From assembly GCF_028583425.1 (NCBI RefSeq), contig NC_072791.1, positions 199,058,311 through 199,122,310 on the forward strand: 64,000 bases of DNA, read 5' to 3'. The DNA comes from Eublepharis macularius (taxonomy: Eukaryota; Chordata; Lepidosauria; Squamata; Eublepharidae). The notes under the pieces were generated by a model. It was not told the origin of the DNA and ran no database searches. It saw nothing but the letters and a program-made list of their open reading frames with translations. The number at the start of each line of letters is the position of its first letter. Position 1 is the stretch's first letter. Below, piece after piece: positions 47,001-57,899 of the stretch. Position numbers and translations under genes: made by a program.

Positions 47001-50000
47001 TTTGTTGGGGGTCCCCCAAGAGCAGCATTTAATGGAGAACAGTGAACAAGGGGCGGGGGGGGCAGGAAACTTCCATTGTCATGATAGAATATTTACTTGG
47101 GATCCAGCCCTGTGTCTACCATAGGAACATGAAATTGTTGAGGTGAGAAACCTAGGAAAGAAAGTGTGGGGGGTGAAGGATAGTCTTTCAGAGCCAAGCT
47201 ACAAGTGACGAACGACACTTGCCTGGCAAGTGAACAGACTCACGTGTATTCCTCCCTGTTCACTTGCCATTCACTTGCACTCCACTTGATCAAGTGGAGA
47301 GCAAGTGAATGGCAAGTGAACAGGGAGGAATACACGTGAGTCTGTTCACTTGCCAGGCAAGTGTCGTTCGTCACTTATAGCTTGGCTCTCAGACTATCCG
47401 AGAGACCCAGCAGAAAGGTAGGGAGGGATGTTATACAGGGTGGCTTTGTTAAAACAAGATCCAATTTAAAAAGCAATCAGTTCTCTCAGAGTGGGCGTGA
47501 GACACTCCCAAATAACAGCAGTAAAAAATCTAATGCCAGATGAAATAGCACACTGGAACAAATTAACACCTGTAAAGGGTGGGGGGATGGCAAGAGATTA
47601 GCACCGATTACCATCCAAGGTCTGTCCTAGGGATAGGTGTAGATTGTCTTGAATTTGTTAATGAATTCTAACTAAGTACTTGATATGAGATTGTGCATTA
47701 AGTTTGATAGTTGCTGCTGTTTGGGAGCACCTCACACCCACTATGAGTAAACTGATTGCTCTTTTGATTAGATTAGACATGGCCATTGTAACACTCCCCT
47801 CCTCCCTTTTGCTGGGAATTTAACCAGGCCTGATTGATGTACACTTCAGTGTATCTCAGGAAGTATGCTCTGACTCAATATTATAACAACAACAACAACA
47901 ACAACATTCAATTTATATACCACCCTTCAGGACAACTTAATGCCCACTCAGAGCGGTTTACAAAGTATGCCATGATTATCCCCACAACAAAACACCCTGT
48001 GAGGTGGGTGGGGCTGAGAGCGCTCCAGAGAGCTGAGACTAGCCCAAGGTCACCCAGCTGGCTTCAAGTAGAGGAGTGGGGAATCAAACCCAGCTCTCCA
48101 GATTAGAGTCCCGCGCTCTTAACCACTACACCAAGCTTATGAAGAAATAAATTCTGTTAGTCTTTAAGGTGCTACTGATTTTTCTATGTAAAAGAAAAAT
48201 AAAGCATGGTAAGAAAATTTGACTTCCAAAGCATCCAAACTCATATGCCAGGGGTTGATACCGCAGAAACTTAGGGATATTTTACTCTCAACAATACAGC
48301 CAGTGTAGTATACTTTTAAAAGTGCCAAACTAGGATCTGAAACACCCAGGTTCAAATCCCCGCACTGCCACGGAAGCTTGCTGGGTGATTTGGACCAGTG
48401 GCACACCTTCAGCCTAACCTACCTCGCAGGTTTGTTGTCAGGACAACATGGAGGAGAGGAGGATGTTGTAAGCTGTTTTGACTCCCCATTGGGGAGAAAG
48501 GTGGGGTACAAATGAGGTAAATAAAAAGTATGGATATTTATTTTCAACACTGGATAAAAGAATTATTTCCCATGATAATTACCACCCTTACTTCTAGAAG
48601 AATTCCGGATGTTTAATCTACAATCGAGTTTGCCTATCTTTGCAATAAATTGGGGTCCTTGTCTTCAAGAATGTTATCTAGCTTAGTGTCCTTGCATGAG
48701 TATACACAAACAAATGGAAGTGTCCCCTTATCTCAAAATAGATAGGATTGTGTGGTGCAAAAGGCACGCAGGCTAAATGTTGAAAGTTTTGGGTTGAACA
48801 TATGATGTTCAGCTGTTGGCCCATCCAGCCAATAATTGACTGGTAGCAGCTCGCGGATGTTTGGAGCAAGGGTCTGCTACCTAACTTCATGGCGGCTGCA
48901 TCCACACCTTGTTGGCTCTTGAGTGGCTATGGCATTATAGCAATCATTCAGAAATAGATTTTCTTGTAAGGACCACACAATCCATTTTCAAATGATTGCT
49001 ATCGTATGTCTAATATCCAACTGAGTTGTGGATTGAAAATGGTTCTTTATGTACTGAGCACAACCTCTGCCTGTGAGCTGCAGCTCCTTTCTTTAAGCTC
49101 CTGTGTGATACAGAAGCATGTTAGTATGTAGTTTTGCCAATGAAATGCTTGAATCACAAAATGGGGGACTGGCTTTAAATCGATGATTTCATTATTATTT
49201 GCTGGCTTTAAATCACCTTCATTTAAATAAAATAAGTATGTTGGGGGAAACAAATACCATTGTCCTACAAGCTGGGTGCAGATGTATACAGAGGCGGATG
49301 GGGAAAGTGTCCAGAGGAAAGCTTTCCGTAATATGTAGAGAAGCAATGGAGAACACTTGCTGAAATGGCATGGGAAAGAATAAGAGAAGAGGCAACATTG
49401 TGAAAAGAGTTTGCCAAAGTTAAGGGGAAAGGTATGTCTTAGGCTGATAGCATGTTCATTGCTGGATGCTGGTGTTTATTTAGTAATCAACATCCCATGA
49501 AAATCTCCAATTGTGTGTTTCTTTGGGAAGATTGGATCTAGAGATACGGCTTTTTAGTTGAGCATTAACCAGGTTTGTGGTAGAAGGTAAAGGTAGTCCC
49601 CTGTGCAAGCACCGAGTCATTACTGACCCATGGGGGGGACATCACATCATGACATTTTCTTGGCAGACTTTTGTTACAGGGAGGTTTGCTATTGCCTTCC
49701 CCAGTCATCTACACTTTACCTCCAGGAAACTGGGTACTCATTTTACTGACCTCGGAAGGATGGAAGGCTGAGTCAACCTTGAGCCGGCTAGCTGAACCCG
49801 GCTTCCTCCAGGATCAAACTCAGGTCATGAGCAGAGCTTGGGCTGCAGTACTGCAGCTTACCACTCTGCGCCATGGGGCTCCTCAACCAGGTTTGTGATT
49901 AACAGTGAAATCCTAAGCAGAGTTACTCCTGTCTAAGCTCACTGAAATCAATAGGCTTAGACTGGGGTAAGTCTGTTTAGGATTTCACTGGAAATTTCCA

Positions 50001-53000
50001 AGAGTTAATAAAAAGGCTTTAATATACTTTGAATAGTTTTATAAATGTAAACATACAATTGTTTCCTAAATTTGCGCTTTTTTTCTTTTCCCCTCCCCTC
50101 CAATTTTTAGCCATTATTGTGTACAGGTTACCATGGACCTGGAAATGCAGCAAAGTTCTGATGAAATTAATCCATGCTGGGTTAAATACCATTGCTCTGA
50201 CACTTGCAATTATTTCACTGGTGGCTGTTTTTGATTTCCATAATACTCAGAAGATTCCTAACATGTACAGTCTGCACAGCTGGATTGGGTTGACTGCTGT
50301 CATTCTTTATTCTCTACAGGTTAGTCTTTGTTTATAAACAGTATTTAAAAGTGTGTAAAATATTCTCTTTTGTCTTTGTTAGCAAAGTCACTTTTCCAAT
50401 TGAATAACCTACACTGAATTGCTTCAATTGGTGGCTTCTGTTCACCACAATTCAAAACACAAAAATATTGTGTTCAAGTAAGCCAGACTTTGCAGAATCA
50501 ATTATACAGATCTGTAAATTGTTTTTACTAGAGTTACCAGCTCCAGCTCCTGGAAATATGTGGGGTGCCTGGAGAGGGCAGGGTTGGAGGAGGGAAAGGA
50601 CCTCAGCGGGGTAGAATGCCATAGAGCCCACCCTCCGAAACAGCTGTTTTTTCCGGGGGAACTGATGTCTGTGGCTTTGAGATCAGTTCCAAGCCCAGGA
50701 GATCAGTTCCAAGCCATTACCTGGAGCTGGGCAACCCATCAAATAACAATGTCACAAGGTCTCTTCACATAATAAATGTGCTTCCCTTACTTTAAGATCT
50801 TTAAAGCCACTTAGAGAGAGAGAGAGGTACTGGAAGGAGTAAATCATTCTATTTGATGTATAGCATTTAAACCAGCTAAAGAATAAAAATTCTTCAGGAG
50901 CATTCTTTAATGGGAGCAGGAAAGAACAGTGGGAGAAATCTAGAAAAAATGATCAGCATCAAGAGGGCTGCCGCAACAAAAGCCCGATTGTCTGTTGCCA
51001 TGTAAAAGTGATGACAGGGTCTTGTCGACCCTGTTTGCTAGAAACCACCGAGAGTTGGGAGTGGGTCTCAAACCTAGCCAAGACCAAAACATGTTTATTC
51101 TCTGGTGGGAGTTCCAGTAACATCATTGGTCAGGGTTTAGATGGGCCTTCCGCTTAATCTTGCACAATTTCCTTTCTTACTACAGCTTCCATCCCACATG
51201 GCTTTTACCCATACAGGTCCCATGACCTCTTTTTTGGTGTTCAAAGAGGACCTCTCTCCTCCCTTTTTCACTAGCTGAAAAGGTCATTGGATTGTACCCC
51301 TGTCTGAATCTGTTGCTCTTATGAGTTTGCCAAGTACTCTATCCTAAAATAGTAAAGAGTCCAGTAGCACCTTTAAGACTAACCAACTTTGTTGTAGCAT
51401 AAGCTTTCGAGAACTACAGCTCTCTTCATCTCATGCATCTGATGAAGAGAGCTGTAGTTCTCAAAAGCTTATGCTACAATAAAGTTGGTTAGTCTTAAAG
51501 GTGCTACTGGACTCTTTACTATTTTGCAACTACAGGCTAACACGGCTAACTCCTCTGGATATATATCCTAAAATGCTGAAAAAAGAATTACGCCTAGGGA
51601 GTAGCGCCATTAATTATTTCCACGTTGCTTGCCAGAGAGCGCTTGTGTGGTAGGACTCACTCCATGTCCATGTTGGCTAGTTTTATGGATTGATGCCCAG
51701 TTTTTGAGCATCTCAGCTTTCTGTCAATTTTCAAGGTGCCCACAAGGAATGTGCCCATGAGGAATGCCTAGCTGGGATTTTAGTAGTTGATACTTTATTT
51801 TGCCAAGAACAGACCATTTTTATGATTGAGATGCATAGAAAAGTCTAAAGGAAAACATGCATGTTAACCAGTATTCATTCAAACTAGTTAAATCAACATA
51901 TCAGGATAAATAAACAAATGAAATGAGCTTTATGTTACCTATGCAGAAACAGCCGTGCTGTGTTCAAACGTTTTGTTTTCTTTTAGATCTTGAAATTAAG
52001 CCATTTTATCTCATGCAACAATTAGCATTTATGTGGCAACATCTCAGCGTTTTCAAGTGAGCATTTAATATGCTCATCATGAAGCTTATGTTTTTGTAGG
52101 ATAACTCATGTATAAGCTTCTGAACTATAAGGGCCCAATATCTTCTGAGATCTACATTATTCAAAGATTAATTGCAATAGTTCATTAACAAGGAGTACAA
52201 TTAATGGCACTCATTTCCAGCTGTACTATTTCAGAGTTGCAGCAAAGCATTTATTTGCCTCCTAAGTAATCCTTATTTTCCTGTTTAAATAAGCAGAATC
52301 TATTTCTATTTATGTTCCTTAGTTTTTGTAGAGGTTTCCAGTATAGTCACGTACACATATAAATTTTGTTGGCCTAACTGCTCTGTCTCTTGATAATCAT
52401 TCACCATTACACTCTCTAGCTTTATTAAGAAGAAAACTATATAAGGGGAAATTGAAAAGTAGATCCTGTGATTTCCTGCATAGCCTTGAAATAATTTCCC
52501 CATATTTGTTAGCCTTAGAACATTTCCAACATGTGTGGAAAGTCATATTTACAAGTTTTTAAGAAGGGCAAGGCTTAACTTGCTTTTCGTCCTGTCCATC
52601 TCTCTTGATTTACCTAGCAACAGCGCAGAAATGACAACTTCAACAGCCACTCCCCAAGGACAAACTGTTTTTGTGTCTGTGTGGTGTATAACACTTAATG
52701 GTAAATTTTACCAATGAAGTAACTCAATATTATTTCTTCTTAGCTTGTTCTAGGTTTTGTAATCTTCCTGCTTCCCTTTGCTCCCATTTCTCTTCGGGCA
52801 ATGCTTATGCCAATCCATGCTTATTCTGGCCTTCTCATCTTTGGAACTGTGATTGCAACTGCTCTCATGGGAATTACAGAAAAACTTTTTTTTGCCTTGT
52901 AAGTATTATTTCCTTTTTAAAAAATAAATATGATTTTATATTGGCTTGTGCTCTTAACGGTAATTTTCTTTCTCCAAAGGAAAGCACCGGCTGCCTACAA

Positions 53001-53280
53001 AGATTCCCCAGAAGAAGCAGTGTTTGTCAATACCCTTGGCGTTCTGATTGTGGTCTTTGGTGCTGTTATTTTATGGATGGCAACAAGACCTTACTGGAAG
53101 CGGCCACCCGAACAGAATTCCAAAACCCAACAAAAACTTGAAGGAACATACGATGGTAATGAAGAGGGGTCAACTATGACGGACTGCAAGAATACAGAGA
53201 ATTCTGATGTAGAGTTCAATAATGAGGCCAGAAAACGAAATCTTAAGCTTGATGATGCTGGACAGAGATCAACTATGTAA
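40689..53280 (+). CDS. CYBRD1: CYBRD1, cytochrome b reductase 1 / duodenal cytochrome b (complete, 4 coding exons)
   Basis: CYBRD1 is a cytochrome b561 that passes electrons from cytosolic ascorbate across the apical membrane to reduce Fe3+ (also Cu2+ and monodehydroascorbate) before iron uptake. Exons 40689-40875, 50111-50319, 52744-52898 and 52980-53280 join in frame to 283 residues; human is 286. Six membrane spans fall near residues 6-30, 50-69, 84-104, 118-141, 156-176 and 198-218. The four heme-ligand histidines are His48, His84, His118 and His157, equivalent to human 50, 86, 120 and 159. The ascorbate-site lysines (Lys77, Lys81) and His106 are present. The cytosolic tail ends with the conserved [16 protein letters not shown]. 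The ATG at 40689 gives [11 protein letters not shown], two residues shorter than the human N terminus; no in-frame ATG precedes it nearby. No disruption was found. Confidence 0.97.
41585..41836. mobile_element. MITE interrupted by a second MITE
   Basis: The outer part (41585-41642 and 41761-41836) matches the 37142 family, including the internal ttatattcaagtgt..ctagcag segment. The inner part (about 41646-41760, gggccaaggtacaagtga to acttgtagcttcgccc) matches the palindrome at 47178. It lies in CYBRD1 intron 1. Confidence 0.7.
42791..42955 (+). mobile_element. 5S rRNA-derived SINE (worn)
   Basis: gtcagaagctaagcaaggtc and tggatgggagacca are clear; the first third of the 5S part is missing and the tail is degraded. 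Confidence 0.7.
43073..43324 (+). mobile_element. tRNA-derived CORE/MIR-like SINE
   Basis: Full-length copy with box A, box B (gggtttgattcccc) and a (tta)n tail, in CYBRD1 intron 1. Confidence 0.88.
43674..43760. mobile_element. Short palindromic MITE (acagtgcaatcctaa family)
   Basis: Arms acagtgcaatcctaaacag and cttcttaggattgcact surround cattgaaatcaatggg. It lies in CYBRD1 intron 1. Confidence 0.85.
45231..45381. mobile_element. Fold-back MITE (arms about 75 bp)
   Basis: Arms 45231-45305 and 45307-45381 are largely complementary; the inner block gatgctctagcattttg is exact. It lies in CYBRD1 intron 1. Confidence 0.75.
46431..46660 (-). mobile_element. LINE-type 3' tail, antisense
   Basis: tttatttatttacttagatt followed by gtccgccctccccaacc and aaac-rich sequence; similar to the block at position 55. 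Confidence 0.4.
46729..46801. repeat. Hairpin of 36-bp arms
   Basis: aactagacactagtttcaag and its mirror surround caaggactgtccttg, with one mismatch. Related ggttaacc sequence continues to about 46900. Confidence 0.85.
47178..47399. mobile_element. Near-perfect 222-bp palindrome (MITE)
   Basis: The centre is ccacttgatcaagtgg at about 47290. Arms of about 110 bp are almost identical, including gagccaagct at 47191-47200 and agcttggctc at 47380-47389. Even the outer ggatagtct/agactatcc pairs. It lies in CYBRD1 intron 1. Confidence 0.9.
47883..48137 (-). mobile_element. tRNA-derived CORE/MIR-like SINE
   Basis: Antisense full-length copy with an (aac)n tail at 47884-47905; ends at ccactacaccaagct. 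Confidence 0.88.
48139..48176 (+). repeat. Tail fragment of the same repeat family
   Basis: gaagaaataaattctgttagtctttaaggtgctactg matches only the 3' part of the family. It is joined directly to an antisense SINE. Confidence 0.4.
48296..48528 (+). mobile_element. Short-type tRNA SINE
   Basis: cagtgtagtatactttt, caggttcaaatccccgcac (box B), ccacggaagcttgctgg and ggtggggtacaaatgagg. Confidence 0.75.
49580..49884 (-). mobile_element. Sauria SINE (near full length)
   Basis: Antisense copy of the 24388 element, including its 5' start (gagccccatggcgcagag on the minus strand). It is flanked by a perfect 13-bp duplication aaccaggtttgtg at 49567-49579 and 49885-49897. Confidence 0.92.
49902..49990. 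mobile_element. Short palindromic MITE (acagtgcaatcctaa family)
   Basis: acagtgaaatcctaagcag at the left and gtttaggatttcactg at the right. It sits five bases after the right target-site duplication of the Sauria SINE, about 120 bases before CYBRD1 exon 2. Confidence 0.85.
50111..50319 (+). CDS. CYBRD1: CYBRD1 coding exon 2
   Basis: The acceptor is caatttttag and the donor is acag|gttagt. It encodes [18 protein letters not shown] to AVILYSLQ, with heme ligands His84 (LIHAGLN) and His118 (SLHSW) and the ascorbate-site lysines. It is in phase: two bases finish the Ala codon split with exon 1. Confidence 0.97.
50342..50524 (+). other. CYBRD1 intron 2, first part, unique-looking
   Basis: No recognisable repeat or gene; ordinary intronic sequence directly after exon 2. 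The rest of intron 2 (51540-52743) is likewise mostly unique-looking. Confidence 0.5.
50525..50742 (-). repeat. 'gttgccaacctcc' interspersed repeat
   Basis: Reverse-orientation copy in CYBRD1 intron 2, containing a local direct repeat ggagatcagttccaagcc (about 50678-50715). Confidence 0.6.
51346..51535. mobile_element. Inverted pair of hammerhead-like repeat (possible Penelope-like LTRs)
   Basis: Two 95-bp arms are reverse complements about 51440.5. The right arm reads CTGATGA (51439-51445), then gagagc-tgta-gttctc (a perfect 6-bp stem, 51447-51462), then AAAA where a hammerhead ribozyme has GAAA. The left arm keeps GAAA (complement tttc at 51405-51408) but has GAGATGA in place of CTGATGA. 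The downstream tail ggtgctactggactctttac is shared with the copies at 35661 and 28374. It lies in CYBRD1 intron 2. Confidence 0.65.
52744..52898 (+). CDS. CYBRD1: CYBRD1 coding exon 3
   Basis: Starts after atttcttcttag and reads [19 protein letters not shown] to TEKLFFA plus two bases; the donor is ctt|gtaagt. It contains heme ligand His157 (MPIHAYSG) and the fifth span. Confidence 0.97.
52980..53280 (+). CDS. CYBRD1: CYBRD1 coding exon 4 (terminal)
   Basis: The acceptor is ctccaaag, only 81 bases after exon 3. The first base completes Leu184, then [20 protein letters not shown] opens the sixth span, followed by a hydrophilic tail ending GQRSTM and TAA. The loop [13 protein letters not shown] and the tail (residues 222-262) are the least conserved parts compared with human. 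Confidence 0.97.
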
Positions 53281-53847
53281 AGACAGTGGGTTGGATCTAA
53301 TCAGCTTTTCCTCTGTTGAAAAAAGGAGAAGAGTCCCCTTTGACCACCAAAACGGCAATACTGAGGATTATGGGGCCTACATGGACAAAAGCCATGTGGG
53401 GTGAGGCATGCAGTAAGAAAGGGCATTGAGCAAGATTGAGTGGGAAAAGCTGGCTGGATCCAGCCCAGTGGATACTATAGCTGTACCGCTTACATTACCA
53501 AAGAGCTCTCTCTTCATGCCATTCCATATAACTTTCAGAATAATTGATAGGAGTTAGTGAGAACTGTGATTCTAGAAGGACATATACTTAGCTATAATTC
53601 TTTGTATTGCACTCTCTTAATCCAGTAAAAGTGGGACTGAAATTAGACGTGTCAGATTTCCACTGACGCAAACTCTATTGTCTTAAACTAGGTATTAGCA
53701 GGCTTCTTTAGCGAATAGCTCTACAAGGTGACGCTCCTTTCTCTGTGTCCCTCTCTTATAAGAGAATTTGTTTAAATATCTCTGATGATTGATTTGAAGG
53801 AGTTTTGGACTGCCAAAACAGATCTCTAGAAATGCAGGGGTATAAAC

Positions 53848-54273
53848 CAGGGCTCATTTTGAAGGGGAATGCGCAGGAACGCAGTTCCCCAAAAGAGGTC
53901 ACATGTCAGGTGGCCCCACCAACCTGACTCTTGGCCATTTTGGATCCATTTCGGCCTGGATTGGGGCCAAAACTGCTCGGATTGGGCCTCTGGCGGGTGG
54001 TGGATCACTCTCCCACTCAGCAGTGGCCCAATCCTGACCATTTTGGGCTCGTTTTGGTCATTTTCAGCCTCTTTTTGCCATTTTGGGCCCAATTTCGGCC
54101 CTGAATGGCCAGGATGGGGTCCAAAACAGCCAGGATAGGTGATGTCAGGGGGCGTGGCATATGCAAAGCAGTTATGCTAATGGAACACTTCCAGTGATGT
54201 CAAGGGGTGTGGCATATGCTAATGAGTTGTGCTAATGAGTTCCTCCAGCTCTTTTTCTACTAAATGACCCCTG
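53848..54273. mobile_element. hAT-type MITE (426 bp) in CYBRD1 3' region
   Basis: Ends CAGGGCTCATTT and AAATGACCCCTG are flanked by perfect 8-bp duplications GTATAAAC at 53840-53847 and 54274-54281. The interior has repeated ccattttgg units. It lies between the CYBRD1 stop and the candidate poly(A) signal, so it would be part of the mRNA. Confidence 0.9.
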
Positions 54274-55569
54274 GTATAAACTAATCGTTTTTGAAAATTT
54301 AGAGTAACCCGTTGGCTTGGATCCTGTAAACATGTTCTATGTGCACTCAATAGTCTCTTCCGCAGATCATGCTTCCTCTTCTGCTATAACTTCCATTTGT
54401 GGAAAGGCCTATTGAAAATCACTGATTTCACTCAAGTGGGCGTTTTAGTGGAAGAGGAGGCATACTGTGCCACAGAGACTACCTAGCATGCATAAAACTT
54501 GATCATAGGATCCAAGCCAGTATCAAATTTTCCAGAGTAACCATTGCATAAAGTTTTGCCAAAATATTTAAAATCTCTTCCAAACTTGCTTTGTTCCAGT
54601 ATCGTAGATACAAATTCAAACCTCAACAGAGTCTCTCGGTAATGGTAGCCGAGTTGGTCATCCTGGATACCTACAGTTCCTCCTAAGGAATGACACATTT
54701 TTTTATGTTAGTTTGGTTTTTTTGAGAGACAAAGTTTTCTAGAGTGCCACCACTTTAAGCAATCGTCCAATAATATTTCTGCACAATCTAAATCTATAGA
54801 GCCAACCTATGTTTGAATTAAATGCTTTCTCGATCATTGTGATTCCAAAGGATCCAGAAAATGTAAGGGGCAGTATGCTTTCTCAAGGATGACATCTTTA
54901 AGTCATATTCATTGGACAATTAAATAATTCATGGATAATAGCATTTAAGTAGGTAATGACATCTCTTGAGAACTGCTTGAACAGAAACGGAAGCAGTCCA
55001 CAAACCAGAGCTTGTACTACCACTGCAAAGAACCTCATAAGTGAAAGCATTTTGTCTTAAGCAGGTATTGTCTCTACTCTATATCTTTTCTGAGAGCAAA
55101 GACCTCTTCATAATTACATTTTTCCATATATTATTACTAATATTCCAGAAGGTGAAATTATGCTATGACAATAACAGTGTCATTCTAAGCAGAGTTGGAC
55201 TCTTCTAAATCCATTGCTTTCTATGGGCATGTAACAGCTTTGGATGGTACTATAAATTGCTCCGCTGAAATTGATATTATTTTCAATATCTCAAATATTC
55301 ACAGTTCTCTTTTCTCCCTCTCCTTGCACCAGACAATGTGAATCAAACTTTTCTTAAGATAGATGAGTAAACGGTAATAGTGTCATACTGCTGGTGGTTT
55401 ATTTTTAGAAACTTAGGAATTCTGAAAGAATCCTTATCTGAATGTGAAAATCGTGAGATGCACTCATTCCTAGGTGTGATCCGATGTGCATTTTGGTTCT
55501 GGCCACATTGATCACAAATTTATTTTCAGAGCATGATATGGCACCATTCTATGTGCTTGCATTTCCCCC

Positions 55570-55575
55570 AATAAA
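55570..55575 (+). promoter_or_regulatory. Candidate CYBRD1 polyadenylation signal
   Basis: AATAAA lies about 2.3 kb after the CYBRD1 stop. Mammalian CYBRD1 also has a long 3'UTR. I saw no iron-responsive-element hairpin (CAGUGN loop) in the interval, but did not exhaustively fold it. Confidence 0.4.
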
Positions 55576-56299
55576 ATTCCAGGTTTACTATGTAGTTAGT
55601 TACTTAAAGAAAATAGAAAAATACTTTTGAGTGAGGCATATGGTACCCAAATACAATTATTTGACCTACCACATAAAAGAGAAACTACTGCTTATACTAC
55701 TAACAGCAATTTGGAGATGCAGTGTTATATATATTCTATTAGAAATTCTTTAATCAAAATGAACTAAAGTGCCTTTTAATTATCTGGCTTCTATTTATAG
55801 TATCCAAGTTAAGATCATATTTTTTAGGGGACTTCTTTTACAAAACCTGCAATATGAGAGCACATTTTACTATGAGGGCCAAGTCCTTCTGTCCTGGGCC
55901 CCATCACTTCCACTGGTAAAACCACAGCATTTGGAGTGATCCTAGAGTGTTACTCCAATGCAATGATGTCACTTCATGACATTATTTTAAAACATTGAAG
56001 TGGCTATAGTAACAGGTTTATACCAGTGGTTGCCTTGTTTATAAGTTCAAGTAGTTGAATGTACAATATTATTCATTAAATGTATCTGATTGCATATAGT
56101 ATTGTAAATAAGAATAAGCACTGTATGCAGTAACTATAACCTGACTTTTTATAGGAGGATGTATGTCACCCGAAATTTTATTACAAAAGATTCCTTGTTT
56201 GAGTTTGAAATCCATTTGGATGTTATAACATTTGTAGTGCTTATTTTGCAGAGCAAAAAGGTACTTCTATTTTTGTCATAATGTACTTTTTAAATGTCG

Positions 56300-57868
56300 C
56301 AATAAAAGATGTTGAAGCATGTAGAAAATGTGGCAGGACACCTGAGTGGCTAATTGACATTGACAGAGAGGGTGTGGAGAGGCATCTGGCTGCATTGGAT
56401 AAATACAAATCCCCTAGGCCGGATAGGGTGCACCCAAGAGTGCTGAAAGAACTTTCTAGAGAACTTGCAGAACCCCTGTCCATCATCTTCAAGGCCTGGA
56501 GGACTGGGGATGTGCCACAAGATTGGAGAAGAGCCGGTCAGTCTGACTTCTGTTGCTGGGAAGATAGTAGAACAGATTTTAAAGGGATCAATCTGTAAGC
56601 ATCTGAAGGACCGCTCAGTGATCCGGGGAAGTCAACATGGTTTTGTTCCTAACAGATCTTGCCAGACCAACCTGGTTTCCTTCTTTGATTGAGTGACCAG
56701 CTTACTGGATCAGGGGAACTCTGTTGACGTGATTTATCTGGATTTCAGTAAAGCTTTTGATAAGGTCCCCCATGACATTCTGATGGGCAAACTGGAAGAC
56801 TGTGGAGTGGACTATAGGACAGTTTGGTGGATAGGGAACTGGTTGGAGGACCGCACTCAAAGAGTGGTGGTCAGCGGCATTTCATCAGATTGGAGGGAGG
56901 TGTCCAGTGGAGTGCCGCAGGGCTCGGTTTTGGGCCCGGTATTTTTCAATATTTTTATCAATGATCTGGATGAAGGAGTGGAAGGGCTGCTCATTAAATT
57001 TGCTGACAATACCAAATTGGGAGGAGTAGCAAACACCCAAGAAGATAGAATTAAAATTCAACAAGACCTGAATACTCTGGAGAAGTGGGCAGCTGTGAAT
57101 AGGATGCAATTCAACAAAGACAAGTACACAGTATTACATCTGGGCCACAAAAATGGGAAGCACAAATACTGGATGGGGGATACACTTCTGGGCAGTAGTA
57201 CATGTGAAAGGGATCTTGGGGTAAGAGTGGACTGTAAACTAAATATGAGCAGTTAGTGTGATGCGGTGGCAAAAAAGGCTAATTCAATCTTGGGTTGTAT
57301 CAAAGGGGCCATAGCGTCGAAATCGCAGGAGGTCATAGCCCCTCTCTATACTGCCTTGGTCAGGCCACACCTGGAGTATTGTGTGCAGTTCTGGAGGCCT
57401 CACTTCAAAAAGGATGTGGCCAAAATCGAGAGGGTGCAGAGGAGAGCGACGAGGATGATCAGGGGTCTGGAGACTGAGCCCTACGATGAAAGGCTAAGGG
57501 CCTTGGGAATGTTTAGTTTGGAGAAGAGGTTGAGGGGGGACGTGATTGCTCTCTAAATATTTGAAAGGCTGTCATTTGGAGGAGGGCAAGGATCTGTTCC
57601 AGTTGGCAGCAGAGGGTAGGATGCGAAGCAATGGGCTTAAATTACATGCACAAAGGTACCGGCTGGATATTAGGAAAAACTTTTTCACGGTCAGAGTAGT
57701 TCAAAAGTGGAATCAGCTGCCTAGGGAGGTGGTGAGCTCCCCCTCACTGGCAGTTTTCAAGAAGAGGCTGGATGAATACTTGTCAGAGATGCTTTAGGCT
57801 GATCCTGCACTGGGCAGGGGGTTGGACTAGATGGTCTGTATGGCCCCTTCCAACTCTATGATTCTGTG
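56300..57868 (+). pseudogene. CR1-type LINE reverse transcriptase, decayed and 5'-truncated
   Basis: The frames give recognisable CR1/L2-clade reverse transcriptase: HPRVLKELSRELAEPLSIIF, SQHGFVPNRSCQTNL, YLDFSKAFDKVPHDIL, GVPQGSVLGPVFFNIFINDL, then the C-terminal [17 protein letters not shown]. It is broken by an internal deletion with frame change near 56530, stops at about 56690 and 57254, and a frameshift near 57554. The catalytic box reads FADN, so the second aspartate is lost. The 3' end, ccaactctatgattctgtg, is the usual CR1 tail. The 5' endonuclease half is absent. Confidence 0.9.
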
Positions 57869-57899
57869 TTTGGTGTAGTAGTCTTCCTAATTCATTTGA

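Noticed and set aside
53281-53404. Extra coding sequence after the CYBRD1 stop
   Set aside because: An overlapping frame continues to 53404 but is out of the CYBRD1 frame; the conserved tail GQRSTM ends exactly at the TAA.
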